DNA of 5,903 bases, taken from assembly GCA_902490355.1 (NCBI GenBank), contig CABUDN010000147.1, forward strand, positions 1 to 5,903. Direction: 5' to 3'. This document shows positions 1-5,882 of this stretch, one piece after another (the first letter of the stretch is position 1; every line of letters begins with the position of its first letter). The notes under the pieces are model-generated. The model had not been told where the DNA came from, searched no databases, and saw only the letters and a list, made by a program, of their open reading frames with translations. Made by a program: the position numbers and the translations under genes. Source of the DNA: an uncultured Oscillibacter sp. GTDB lineage: Bacteria > Bacillota > Clostridia > Oscillospirales > Oscillospiraceae.

Positions 1-117
1 ATGCTAAAATGCAAGGAGGCAAGCTGAAAAAGTTTTTGCCTGCTTTTGTACAGATTGCCGGGAAACGGCGGAACCTTTTGGAAGATGTTCCGTCAGAACT
101 GGCAGGAGGTGGGAAAA
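1..117 (+). other. Leader region upstream of the lipoprotein gene, with a weak hairpin
   Basis: No complete gene can be supported here. AAGGAGGCAA (13-22) can pair with TTGCCTGCTT (36-45) over ten positions with one mismatch and a 13-base loop, followed by a short T run (44-47). This could be a weak terminator for a gene lying left of the window, whose stop might be TAA at 5-7 or TGA at 25-27. The left arm contains a good Shine-Dalgarno sequence (AAGGAGG, 13-19), but no ATG follows at a suitable distance. A frame open from the window edge to 287 (ATG at 9) reads protein-like for about 35 residues but then overlaps the lipoprotein gene by 170 bases, so it was not called. I see no convincing promoter. 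Confidence 0.25.
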
Positions 118-1371
118 ATGAGACGATTTTTGGTGATCGCGGCGGCGTGTCTGCTGCTGACGGGCTGCGGTCAGAAACAGGTGGACGCGATGATTTCCGA
201 GCCGGAGCAAAACGGACTGCTGCTGGAGCAGGCGGAAATTACGGAGAATGCACCGATCAAGCTGGCCACAGAGTGGGAGGTATATGATCCTTCCATGGAG
301 GAGATCTGGTTTTGGATCGAAAACGACAGCGGAAACGACGTGACGTTTGGCCAGGAGTATACCCTGGAAAAATGGCTGGAGACGGACGGCGGAGTTCAGG
401 ACTGGTACCAGGTGCCGCTTCAGGAGAATGTTGGATGGGAGAGCGTGCTGTATCTGCTCGCCTCCGGTGGGAAACAGGCCGCCTGCTGCCGGCTTTCGCA
501 GTTTGCTTACACATTTTCCTCCGGAGACCGCCTGCGCATTGTAAAGGAAGTGGAAGGACAGACCGTGGCGGCGGAGTTCCGGCTGGAAGAAGGCGCGGCG
601 GTCTCGGCGGAGACTCCCTATGGCTTCGGCGCGCTGGAGGAGCTGCCGGAGCGTTACGGCGCGGCGGAGGCAGCGGGCAGCGGGGCGGTGATCTATACGT
701 CCCGCGGGGTGGAAAACGGCGAGGCAGTGGGGGCCTTTTTGGAAAAGGTGTCCCTGGGGATTCCCTGTCAGCTGCGGACGGTACAGGATTTCGGCGAAGG
801 CATGCCCATGGATATCGATGTGATCTATGAGGACGGCGGGTTTCTCTGGCGGATGCGCAGCGGCGGAGAGGTGACGCAGCGGCGGCTTTCCTTCCTGGTG
901 ACGGACGGAACCGATCTCTTCCTTTCTGACGGAGCCGACTGGGAGTTTGGAGAGCGGTTTAACGACAAGCGGGTATTTCTGGTGCCGCCGGAAACGGGGC
1001 ATGAGTGGGTCAGCAAAGTCGAAGCGATGACGCAGGCCCGTTTGACCAACAGTGCCGTCCGCTACACGCTCTGGTCGGAAGATGGGGCCCGCAGTGTGTC
1101 TCTGCTGGAGGAAGATGGATCCATTGCAGTGTTCCTCCGGCTGCCCGACGGCGGCGAGAAGGGCTGGACGGAGACTCTGCCTGCCGACAGCGGGGCCATC
1201 ACGGCCCTTTCCTGGCAGGAGGATGGAACACTGCGCCTGGAGTGCGAAACAGACGGCGGGGCCTGCATCCTGACACTGCATCCGGAAACCGGAGAATGGA
1301 CGCAGCTGATGATCTGCGGTCTGCCCCAGGCACAGGCTGAGGGTTGGAACGGCGGAGGAAAAAGCATTTGA
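118..1371 (+). CDS. Putative lipoprotein with Ig-like domain, function unknown
   Basis: 417 residues. The start at 118 is chosen because AGGAGG sits just upstream (about 104-109) and the product then begins with a lipoprotein signal: MRRF, a hydrophobic stretch, and the lipobox LTGC at residues 14-17. Signal peptidase II would cleave before Cys17 and leave the protein anchored to the outer face of the membrane. An earlier TTG start at 46 would bury this signal. Residues about 45-157 look like a bacterial Ig-like domain: alternating beta-type segments, a W-Y pair at 96-97, and a final strand reading GDRLRIVKEV (136-145), which recalls the 'G-x-YRIVK' end of Ig-like domains in Firmicute surface proteins. 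Residues 160-417 are beta-rich and unrecognised, with a LFLSDGADWE stretch in the middle and a propeller-like W-x-x-DGTL segment near 366-372. The transporter gene follows after 55 bases but has its own promoter, so a functional link is only suggested. No catalytic motif is visible. Confidence 0.8.
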   Translation: MRRFLVIAAACLLLTGCGQKQVDAMISEPEQNGLLLEQAEITENAPIKLATEWEVYDPSMEEIWFWIENDSGNDVTFGQEYTLEKWLETDGGVQDWYQVPLQENVGWESVLYLLASGGKQAACCRLSQFAYTFSSGDRLRIVKEVEGQTVAAEFRLEEGAAVSAETPYGFGALEELPERYGAAEAAGSGAVIYTSRGVENGEAVGAFLEKVSLGIPCQLRTVQDFGEGMPMDIDVIYEDGGFLWRMRSGGEVTQRRLSFLVTDGTDLFLSDGADWEFGERFNDKRVFLVPPETGHEWVSKVEAMTQARLTNSAVRYTLWSEDGARSVSLLEEDGSIAVFLRLPDGGEKGWTETLPADSGAITALSWQEDGTLRLECETDGGACILTLHPETGEWTQLMICGLPQAQAEGWNGGGKSI

Positions 1372-1397
1372 CAGTAGACGGTGTCATCTGATATTCT
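1368..1397 (+). promoter_or_regulatory. Sigma-A-type promoter for the amino acid symporter gene
   Basis: A perfect -35 hexamer TTGACA (1368-1373) and a -10 box TATTCT (1392-1397) are separated by 18 bases, with an extended -10 TG at 1389-1390. The -35 box overlaps the TGA stop (1369-1371) of the lipoprotein gene. Transcription would start near 1404, about 23 bases before the symporter ATG, leaving a short leader that holds only the ribosome binding site. Inferred from sequence; the symporter could also receive read-through from the lipoprotein gene. Confidence 0.55.
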
Positions 1398-1426
1398 AAG
1401 CAAACCGACCAACGAAAGGAATTGCA

Positions 1427-2836
1427 ATGATGCTGGGACAACTGATTTCAACCCTCAATGACTACCTGTACACATACATCCTGGTGATTCTGCTGCTGGC
1501 AGCGGGTGTGTACTTCACCATTCGGACAGGCTTTATCCAGTTCCGGATGTTCGGAGAATCCATTCGGGTTGTGGGGGAGAAACCCCATAATGCCGGTTCC
1601 ATTTCCTCTTTCCAGGCGCTGATGGTGTCCACGGCATCCCGGGTGGGTACCGGCAACATCATCGGCATCTCCACCGCCATCTGCTGCGGCGGCTACGGTG
1701 CGGTGTTCTGGATGTGGGTGATTGCCATTATCGGCGGTGCGTCCGCGTTTGTGGAATCCACCCTGGCGCAGATCTACAAGCGCCGGGATCCCCACACGGG
1801 GGAGAGCTACGGCGGCCCCTCATATTATATTGAAGCTGCCCTCCACAGCCGGCCTCTGGCGGTGCTCTTTGCCGTGACTCTGATCCTCACCTATGCCGGC
1901 GGCTTTAATATGCTGGCGGCCTATAACCTTCAGTCCACCTTTTCCGGCTACGCCTTCTATGATCCGGACACCACGCCCTGGGTCATCGGCGTGATTCTGG
2001 CGGCAGTGGTGGGATACTGCGTCATGGGCGGAGGAAAGCGCATCATCCGCTTTACCTCCACTCTGGTGCCCTTTATGGGCGGCCTCTACGTACTGGCAGC
2101 CATTGTGATGGTCGTGCTCAACTGGCGGATGGTGCCCCAGGTGCTGGGCAGCATTTTTGCCGGCGCCTTTGATTTCCAGGCCATCTTCGGCGGCTTTACC
2201 GGCTCGGCCATGATGTACGGCATCAAGCGGGGCCTCTTTTCCAATGAGGCGGGTGTGGGCTCTGCCCCCAATGCCGCGGCTTCCGCCGATGTCAGTCATC
2301 CGGTCAAGCAGGGTCTGGTGCAGATGCTCTCCGTGTTTATTGATACGCTTCTCATCTGTTCGGCCACTGCGTTCATGCTCCTGTGTTCCGGCGTGGCGCC
2401 GGAGGAAGCCCTCATGGGGGCTCCTTATGTGCAGGTGGCCCTGCAGGCGCAGTTCGGCGCTGCCGGTCCCATTTTCATCACGGTGGCCATGGTGCTGTTT
2501 GCCTTCACCACTCTGATCGGGAACCTGTATTATGTGGACAACTGCCTGAACTATATCGTGGGGAAGATTCCAGCCAAGGAGTTCATGGTCCTTTTCCGCA
2601 TTGATGCTGTGGTGCTGATTTTCATCGGTGCGGGCATGGAGATCAACATGGTATGGAATCTGGCGGATGTGCTGATGGGCGTGATGGCCCTGATCAACCT
2701 GCCGGTGATTGTGATTTTGGCCCGGCCCGCTCTGGAGGCTTTGAAGGACTATACCCGCCAGCGCAAAGCCGGAGGAAACCCGGTGTTCCGTGCGGCAGAT
2801 ATCGGTTTGTCGGGAAAAACAGAATTTTGGACATGA
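1427..2836 (+). CDS. Sodium:amino acid symporter, AGCS (alanine/glycine:cation) family
   Basis: 469 residues, full length for this family of inner-membrane carriers, which import small neutral amino acids (alanine, glycine, sometimes glutamine) with Na+ or H+. Family hallmarks are clear: S-x-FQAL followed by VGTGNIIG (residues 73-80), CGGYGAVFWMW (87-97) with FVESTLAQIY after it, GIKRGLFSNEAGVGSAP (265-281), QGL at 295-297, and FAFTTLIGN-YY (358-369). About ten to eleven hydrophobic segments span the protein, and the charged C-terminal tail ends FWT as in many relatives. AAAGGA (1415-1420) precedes two adjacent ATG codons (1427 and 1430); both are usable and differ by one Met. The gene has its own promoter at 1368-1397 and a strong terminator directly after the stop, so it is probably monocistronic. 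Characterised relatives are AlsT/DagA/GlnT; the exact substrate cannot be read from the sequence. Confidence 0.96.
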   Translation: MMLGQLISTLNDYLYTYILVILLLAAGVYFTIRTGFIQFRMFGESIRVVGEKPHNAGSISSFQALMVSTASRVGTGNIIGISTAICCGGYGAVFWMWVIAIIGGASAFVESTLAQIYKRRDPHTGESYGGPSYYIEAALHSRPLAVLFAVTLILTYAGGFNMLAAYNLQSTFSGYAFYDPDTTPWVIGVILAAVVGYCVMGGGKRIIRFTSTLVPFMGGLYVLAAIVMVVLNWRMVPQVLGSIFAGAFDFQAIFGGFTGSAMMYGIKRGLFSNEAGVGSAPNAAASADVSHPVKQGLVQMLSVFIDTLLICSATAFMLLCSGVAPEEALMGAPYVQVALQAQFGAAGPIFITVAMVLFAFTTLIGNLYYVDNCLNYIVGKIPAKEFMVLFRIDAVVLIFIGAGMEINMVWNLADVLMGVMALINLPVIVILARPALEALKDYTRQRKAGGNPVFRAADIGLSGKTEFWT

Positions 2837-2837
2837 C

Positions 2838-2868
2838 AAAAGAGGGCGCATATGCGCCCTCTTTTTTT
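2838..2868 (+). terminator. Rho-independent terminator of the symporter gene
   Basis: A perfect 28-base palindrome (2838-2865; half-site AAAAGAGGGCGCAT) forms a very GC-rich hairpin and runs into seven Ts (2862-2868). It begins one base after the symporter stop codon. On the opposite strand the hairpin is followed by only four Ts, so it would work mainly for the plus strand. Confidence 0.93.
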
Positions 2869-2911
2869 GGTTAACTTTTCTGTTCATGAATCGTAAAAAT
2901 TTACAAATGCT

Positions 2912-2940
2912 ACTTGAAAAAGCTATTTACATCGTATAAT
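2912..2940 (+). promoter_or_regulatory. Probable promoter for the hemolysin III-like gene
   Basis: A consensus -10 box TATAAT lies at 2935-2940 in a strongly AT-rich gap. The best -35 candidates overlap: TTGAAA (2914-2919) gives a short 15-base spacer, while ACTTGA (2912-2917) gives 17. Start of transcription would be near 2947, leaving a leader of about 70 bases. A small inverted repeat GTAAA-AA-TTTAC (2893-2904) lies just upstream and could be an upstream protein site, but this is speculative. Confidence 0.6.
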
Positions 2941-3017
2941 ATAGTTTTGAAAACCAGATTTAAAAACACTGAAAAACATTGTGGGTTGAAAGACCGTAAT
3001 CGAAGGAGACGACATTC

Positions 3018-3677
3018 ATGAATCGATTTTTTGCCTGTGCACAGGACCGGGTCAGCTGCGAGACGCACACCATTGGCGCCGCGGCGGCGGTGGCTGGCGC
3101 GCTTTTGTACCTGATTCGTGCGGTAAAGGTGGATGCGCCCATGATAGCGCTGGCAGCTGCTCTCTGTTTCTGCTTTTCTATGGTAGCGTTGTATTCCGCC
3201 AGTGCCATCTATCATTTCTATCCCGGCACCGCATCCAGCGGCGGCATCAAGCGCCGCCTGCGGAAGATGGATCACAGTATGATCTACGTGCTCATTGCCG
3301 GCAGCTATACCCCGTTTGCCGTGGTGTTGCTGCCGCAGCCCAAGGGAACCCGGTTCTGCCTGGCCATGTGGGGTGTGGCTCTGGCAGGAACGTTGGTCAA
3401 GATGCTCTGGATCAATGCGCCCCGCATCCTGTCTACAGCCGGCTATCTGATTATGGGATGGGCCGTGCTGTTTGCGTGGGAGGACTTCACCGCGCTGGGG
3501 CAGCCCTGCCTGACCCTAGTGGCCCTGGGCGGCATCTGCTACTCCGTGGGAGCGGTACTTTATGCCATCAAGAAACCCAACCTCTCAGCGGAGTGGACCT
3601 TCCATGAGATCTTCCATGTTTTGATTCTGGCAGGCTCCCTTTTCCACTATCTGGCTGTTTACTTCTATGTGCTTTGA
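3018..3677 (+). CDS. trhA: Hemolysin III / TrhA family seven-helix membrane protein
   Basis: 219 residues, the usual length for this family, with about seven hydrophobic segments. The start is fixed by AAGGAG (3003-3008), nine bases before the ATG. The metal-site pattern shared with the PAQR/adiponectin receptor superfamily is complete: S62-x-x-x-H66 (SASAIYH), D85-H86 in KMDHSMIYVLIAGSYTPF, and H196-x-x-x-H200 (HEIFH) in the last helix. The family was named for Bacillus cereus hemolysin III, but most members are housekeeping membrane proteins linked to membrane homeostasis (TrhA in Bacillus subtilis), and they may act as zinc-dependent lipid hydrolases; that activity is inferred from the superfamily. 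It should not be read as a virulence toxin. It has its own promoter and is terminated by the hairpin shared with the convergent upp gene, so it appears monocistronic. Confidence 0.95.
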   Translation: MNRFFACAQDRVSCETHTIGAAAAVAGALLYLIRAVKVDAPMIALAAALCFCFSMVALYSASAIYHFYPGTASSGGIKRRLRKMDHSMIYVLIAGSYTPFAVVLLPQPKGTRFCLAMWGVALAGTLVKMLWINAPRILSTAGYLIMGWAVLFAWEDFTALGQPCLTLVALGGICYSVGAVLYAIKKPNLSAEWTFHEIFHVLILAGSLFHYLAVYFYVL

Positions 3678-3693
3678 TGCAGAAAACGATTTG

Positions 3694-3729
3694 AAAAACC
3701 GGCGTCCGGGATTTCCCAGACGCCGGTTT
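3694..3729. terminator. Shared terminator between convergent trhA and upp
   Basis: AAACCGGCGTC (3696-3706) pairs perfectly with GACGCCGGTTT (3719-3729), and GGG/CCC inside the loop (3708-3710 with 3715-3717) can extend it. Read on the minus strand the hairpin ends in five Ts (3694-3698), a good terminator for the tsaE-tsaB-upp operon. Read on the plus strand it ends TTTGCCTATTTT, a weaker but usable tail for trhA. It lies between the two convergent stop codons. Confidence 0.85.
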
Positions 3730-3785
3730 GCCTATTTTGCAATGAAGTTGGTTCGCCGCCTGCGGGGGAAAATGGCGGTGGAGGA

Positions 3786-4418
3786 TTATTTCGTGCCGAA
3801 GATCCGGTCGCCGGCATCGCCCAGGCCGGGGACGATGTAGCCGTGCTCGTTGAGATGATCGTCCACAGCGCCGCAGAAGATGTCCACATCGGGGTGGTTC
3901 TTCTGAATGAGTTCGATGCCTTCGGGGGCGGCCAGCAGGACCATGAGCTTGATGTTGACGCAGCCCCGCTTTTTCATCTCAGAGATGGCCGCATCGGCGC
4001 TGCCGCCGGTGGCCAGCATGGGATCGACGATCATGATATCCCGCTCTTCAATGTCCTTGGGCATCTTGCAGAAGTAGACATGGGGCTCCAGGGTTTCCTC
4101 ATCCCGGTACATACCAATGTGGCCGACCCGGGCGCCGGGGACCATCCGCAGCACGCCGTCCACCAGTCCCAGGCCTGCCCGGAGAATGGGAACCACAGCG
4201 AATTTTTTGCCCTTGAGCGTGGGAGCCACGGTTTTGCAGATGGGAGTTTCCACTTCCTTGGTGGTCAGGGGCAGATCCCGGGTGGCCTCATAGGTGATGA
4301 GCATGCCGATCTCGGAGACAATCTCCCGGAAGTCCTTGACGCTGGTGTTTTTGTCCCGGAGGATCGTCATTTTGTGGGCAACCAGGGGATGGTCCATGAT
4401 GTGTACTTTTCCGTTCAT
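3786..4418 (-). CDS. upp: Uracil phosphoribosyltransferase
   Basis: 210 residues, matching the family's usual 205-215. The enzyme joins uracil to PRPP to give UMP and pyrophosphate (pyrimidine salvage, cytosol). Diagnostic features are PILRAGLGLVDG (residues 77-88), the PRPP-binding loop IVDPMLATGGSADAAI (130-145), EGI in the substrate region (in LLAAPEGIELIQ), and the C-terminal PGLGDAGDRIFGTK that closes over uracil. The ATG at 4418 is chosen because AAAGGAG (minus strand, 4427-4433) lies eight bases upstream and the product then starts like other Upp proteins; the longer frame to 4466 adds unrelated residues and overlaps tsaB. It is the last gene of the minus-strand group, 44 bases after tsaB, with no promoter seen in the gap, so it is probably co-transcribed with tsaE and tsaB. 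No PyrR-type attenuator was seen. Confidence 0.98.
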   Translation of the reverse strand: MNGKVHIMDHPLVAHKMTILRDKNTSVKDFREIVSEIGMLITYEATRDLPLTTKEVETPICKTVAPTLKGKKFAVVPILRAGLGLVDGVLRMVPGARVGHIGMYRDEETLEPHVYFCKMPKDIEERDIMIVDPMLATGGSADAAISEMKKRGCVNIKLMVLLAAPEGIELIQKNHPDVDIFCGAVDDHLNEHGYIVPGLGDAGDRIFGTK

Positions 4419-4462
4419 AATCGGTTCTCCTTTATGTGAAAATGATGAAGTCCAGCAGAATA

Positions 4463-5149
4463 TCAAAGCTTCAGGCGCTGGGCCTGCGCGGGACGCAGAT
4501 AAACGGGCTGAAGATCCTGGGCACTGACCAGACCGCCTGCGGCAGCCAGCGCTTCGGCTTCCAGGGCGACGGAGGCGGCATTTTGCATGATGAGGTGCGG
4601 CGGAGCCAGACGGCAGGGGAGGCCTGCGCCGGAGAGAAACTCACAGCAAAGACGTGCCCCGTCTCCCACCACCAGCTTGGGACGGGAATCCTCCCGCAGT
4701 TCCTGGGCCAGCTCTTCCAGAGCGATGGCCCGGTCCGGCGTCAGACGGGTGAGGTGGCCGTTTTCCGCCAGAAAGACCGCGTTGTAAATCTGGCTGCGGC
4801 GGGCGTCCATAGCGCACAGCACCAACCCGTCGGCAAAAGCCACATTCCGGGCCATGGCTGCCAGAGTGGAAACACCTACAGCGGGTTTTTCGGCGGCAAA
4901 GGCCAGCCCCTTGGCCGCTGCCACGCCGATCCGGATGCCGGTAAAGGAACCGGGGCCGGCCGCCACTGCCACGGCATCGCAGTCAGCCATGGTCAATCCG
5001 GTGTTGCGGAACAGATGCTCCACAATGGGCATCAAAGTGCGGCTGTGGGTCAGGCCGGTATCCTGATAGCCGCTGGCCAAAATGCGGCCGTCTTCCGACA
5101 GTGCGGCGGAAACCGCTTTGGCCGAGGTCTCCAGTGCGAGGATTTTCAT
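4463..5149 (-). CDS. tsaB: tRNA t6A biosynthesis protein TsaB (YeaZ)
   Basis: 228 residues, close to the Escherichia coli protein. TsaB is the inactive ASKHA-fold partner that dimerises with TsaD; with TsaE they transfer threonylcarbamoyl to A37 of ANN-decoding tRNAs. Visible family features: the N-terminal ILALETSA strand (3-10), HSRTLMP (35-41), the very characteristic AAGPGSFTGIRIG (63-75) followed by AAAKGLA, DARRSQIY (115-122), and a C-terminal PVYLRP-x-x-AQ-type ending (LQPVYLRPAQAQR). The ATG at 5149 overlaps the tsaE stop by four bases (ATGA), indicating translational coupling, and AAGGAG (minus strand, 5160-5165) lies ten bases upstream inside tsaE. The usual neighbours rimI and tsaD do not follow; upp does. 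tsaD must be elsewhere, which is common in Firmicutes. Confidence 0.97.
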   Translation of the reverse strand: MKILALETSAKAVSAALSEDGRILASGYQDTGLTHSRTLMPIVEHLFRNTGLTMADCDAVAVAAGPGSFTGIRIGVAAAKGLAFAAEKPAVGVSTLAAMARNVAFADGLVLCAMDARRSQIYNAVFLAENGHLTRLTPDRAIALEELAQELREDSRPKLVVGDGARLCCEFLSGAGLPCRLAPPHLIMQNAASVALEAEALAAAGGLVSAQDLQPVYLRPAQAQRLKL

Positions 5150-5577
5150 GGCAGAGTTGCTCCTTCAATGGTGATGGTGCGCCAACTGTCCGCCTCCGGA
5201 CAGCGGGCGATGGTGACGCGGATAGCGTCCGGGGGCAGGGCGTCTTCCGCCTGCTCGCTCCACTCCACGGCGCACACGCCGCCCCGGTCCAGATAATCCT
5301 CCCACCCGATGTCGAACAGGGAGTCGGCATCCTCCAGACGGTACATATCAAAGTGAAACAGGGACAGGCGGCCGCCCTCGTATTCATTGACGATGGTAAA
5401 GGTCGGGCTGGTTACCCGCCCAGAATACCCCAGGCCCCGGGCCAGGCCCCGGGTGAAGGCGGTTTTGCCCATGCCCAGACCGCCCCGGTAGGCGACCACA
5501 TCGCCGGGAGAGAGAACAGCAGCCAACCGGGCACCCAGCGCCTCTGTCTCCGCCTCGCTGCGGCAGAGATATTCCAT
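5146..5577 (-). CDS. tsaE: tRNA t6A biosynthesis ATPase TsaE (YjeE)
   Basis: 143 residues. TsaE is the small P-loop ATPase that binds the TsaB-TsaD dimer and resets it during t6A synthesis; it is generally essential in bacteria. The Walker A motif is GGLGMGKTAF (residues 32-41; most relatives have GxLGAGKT, so Met36 replaces Ala). It is followed by the family signature VTSPTFTIVNEY (55-66), HFDMYRL (75-81), and VEWSE (104-108). The ATG at 5577 is chosen because AAAGGAGG (minus strand, 5587-5594) sits nine bases upstream; an in-frame ATG at 5607 would add ten unrelated residues and place that site inside the gene. It is the first gene of the tsaE-tsaB-upp operon, behind the promoter at 5622-5650, with a leader of about 38 bases. 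Confidence 0.97.
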   Translation of the reverse strand: MEYLCRSEAETEALGARLAAVLSPGDVVAYRGGLGMGKTAFTRGLARGLGYSGRVTSPTFTIVNEYEGGRLSLFHFDMYRLEDADSLFDIGWEDYLDRGGVCAVEWSEQAEDALPPDAIRVTIARCPEADSWRTITIEGATLP

Positions 5578-5621
5578 ACCGCGGTGCCTCCTTTCAGAAT
5601 GGGTCAAAATTTACCGCAGAT

Positions 5622-5650
5622 AGTATATCACAGTTTGAACAAAGTGTAAA
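5622..5650 (-). promoter_or_regulatory. Promoter of the tsaE-tsaB-upp operon
   Basis: Read on the minus strand: -35 TTTACA (5650-5645), 17-base spacer, -10 TATACT (5627-5622), with an extended -10 TG directly before it (TGATATACT). Transcription would begin near 5615. The hexamers, spacer length and TG extension are the same as in the divergent promoter at 5666-5694. Confidence 0.8.
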
Positions 5651-5672
5651 AACAAATTTGTTCCGTTTACAC
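5644..5672. repeat. Inverted repeat enclosing both divergent -35 boxes
   Basis: Outer arms GTGTAAA (5644-5650) and TTTACAC (5666-5672) are perfect complements and contain the two opposed -35 boxes. Between them is a second perfect palindrome, AACAAATTTGTT (5651-5662), followed by CCG. A further pair, GAACAAA (5637-5643) and TTTGTTC (5657-5663), overlaps it. The arms are partly explained by the two identical -35 boxes, but the matching flanking base pair and the central palindrome are not; a repressor or activator site serving both promoters is a reasonable inference. Confidence 0.5.
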
Positions 5673-5694
5673 TTCTTTTCCTGTGTGGTATACT
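5666..5694 (+). promoter_or_regulatory. Divergent plus-strand promoter before the SEDS-like frame
   Basis: -35 TTTACA (5666-5671), 17-base spacer, -10 TATACT (5689-5694), with TG at 5686-5687 forming an extended -10 (TGGTATACT). Start of transcription would be near 5701, giving a leader of about 35 bases to the ATG at 5736. Confidence 0.75.
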
Positions 5695-5710
5695 GTATCC
5701 GTTGAATTTT

Positions 5711-5727
5711 GCCCTTTTGCGAAAGGC
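5711..5727 (+). promoter_or_regulatory. Possible small hairpin covering the ribosome binding site
   Basis: GCC(C)TTT (5711-5717) can pair with AAAGGC (5722-5727) around the loop TGCG, a UNCG-type tetraloop sequence. The right arm is the Shine-Dalgarno AAAGG of the reading frame at 5736. It is short and has a one-base bulge, so any effect on translation would be modest and is only inferred. Confidence 0.25.
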
Positions 5728-5735
5728 GTTTGTAT

Positions 5736-5882
5736 ATGATAAATCGTTTGAAAGCCATTTTGGCGGATTTTTTCCAGCAAGCGGATCTGATGCTGCTGGG
5801 ACTCTGCTCGTCTGCCACCGTATTTGGCATTTTGCTGATCTTCAGCGCGTACATAGCTGAAACTTACATTTTTAAACTCTAA
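5736..5882 (+). CDS. N-terminal fragment of an FtsW/RodA/SpoVE (SEDS) protein, cut short
   Basis: 48 codons ending in TAA at 5880-5882. AAAGG (5722-5726) lies nine bases before the ATG and a good promoter lies upstream, so the 5' end looks like that of a working gene. Residues 1-38 resemble the start of SEDS peptidoglycan glycosyltransferases: a short basic leader (MINRLKAILADFF), then QADLMLLGLCSSATVFGILLIFSA, the first membrane helix, which in relatives usually continues as 'SAT' and then runs on for 350 or more residues. Here, after Ala38 (5849), the resemblance ends, ten unrelated residues follow, and the frame stops. None of the three frames visibly restores the family sequence before the window edge. 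It could be a truncated gene, the left side of an insertion or assembly junction, or a genuine small membrane protein. The SEDS assignment rests on a short, hydrophobic stretch and is moderate. Confidence 0.5.
   Translation: MINRLKAILADFFQQADLMLLGLCSSATVFGILLIFSAYIAETYIFKL

Noticed and set aside
4..1281. 425-residue open frame on the minus strand opposite the lipoprotein gene
   Set aside because: Its product is rich in His, Arg, Pro and Gln, has no recognisable motif or ribosome binding site, and is a typical mirror frame of a GC-rich gene whose plus strand has a clear start and lipobox.
1820..2887. 355-residue open frame on the minus strand opposite the symporter gene
   Set aside because: It begins beyond the symporter's terminator, is full of His and Gly, and covers a gene with unmistakable AGCS motifs on the plus strand.
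3018..3677. Reading the hemolysin III-like gene as a toxin
   Set aside because: The family is widespread in harmless bacteria and the conserved residues fit a PAQR-type membrane metalloprotein, not a secreted pore-former.
3843..5296. Plus-strand open frames opposite upp, tsaB and tsaE (3843-4439, 4436-5296)
   Set aside because: All are antisense to three firmly identified minus-strand genes and show the low-complexity His/Gly composition of shadow frames.
5581..5617. GCGGT/ACCGC pairing around the tsaE ribosome binding site as a regulatory hairpin
   Set aside because: Only five base pairs close a loop of nearly 30 bases; this is expected by chance in such sequence.
5667..5852. Minus-strand frame continuing from the ABC-like stretch to a stop at 5667
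   Set aside because: Beyond 5853 it is only the antisense of the SEDS-like frame and its promoter, with no ABC Walker A motif where one would be expected.
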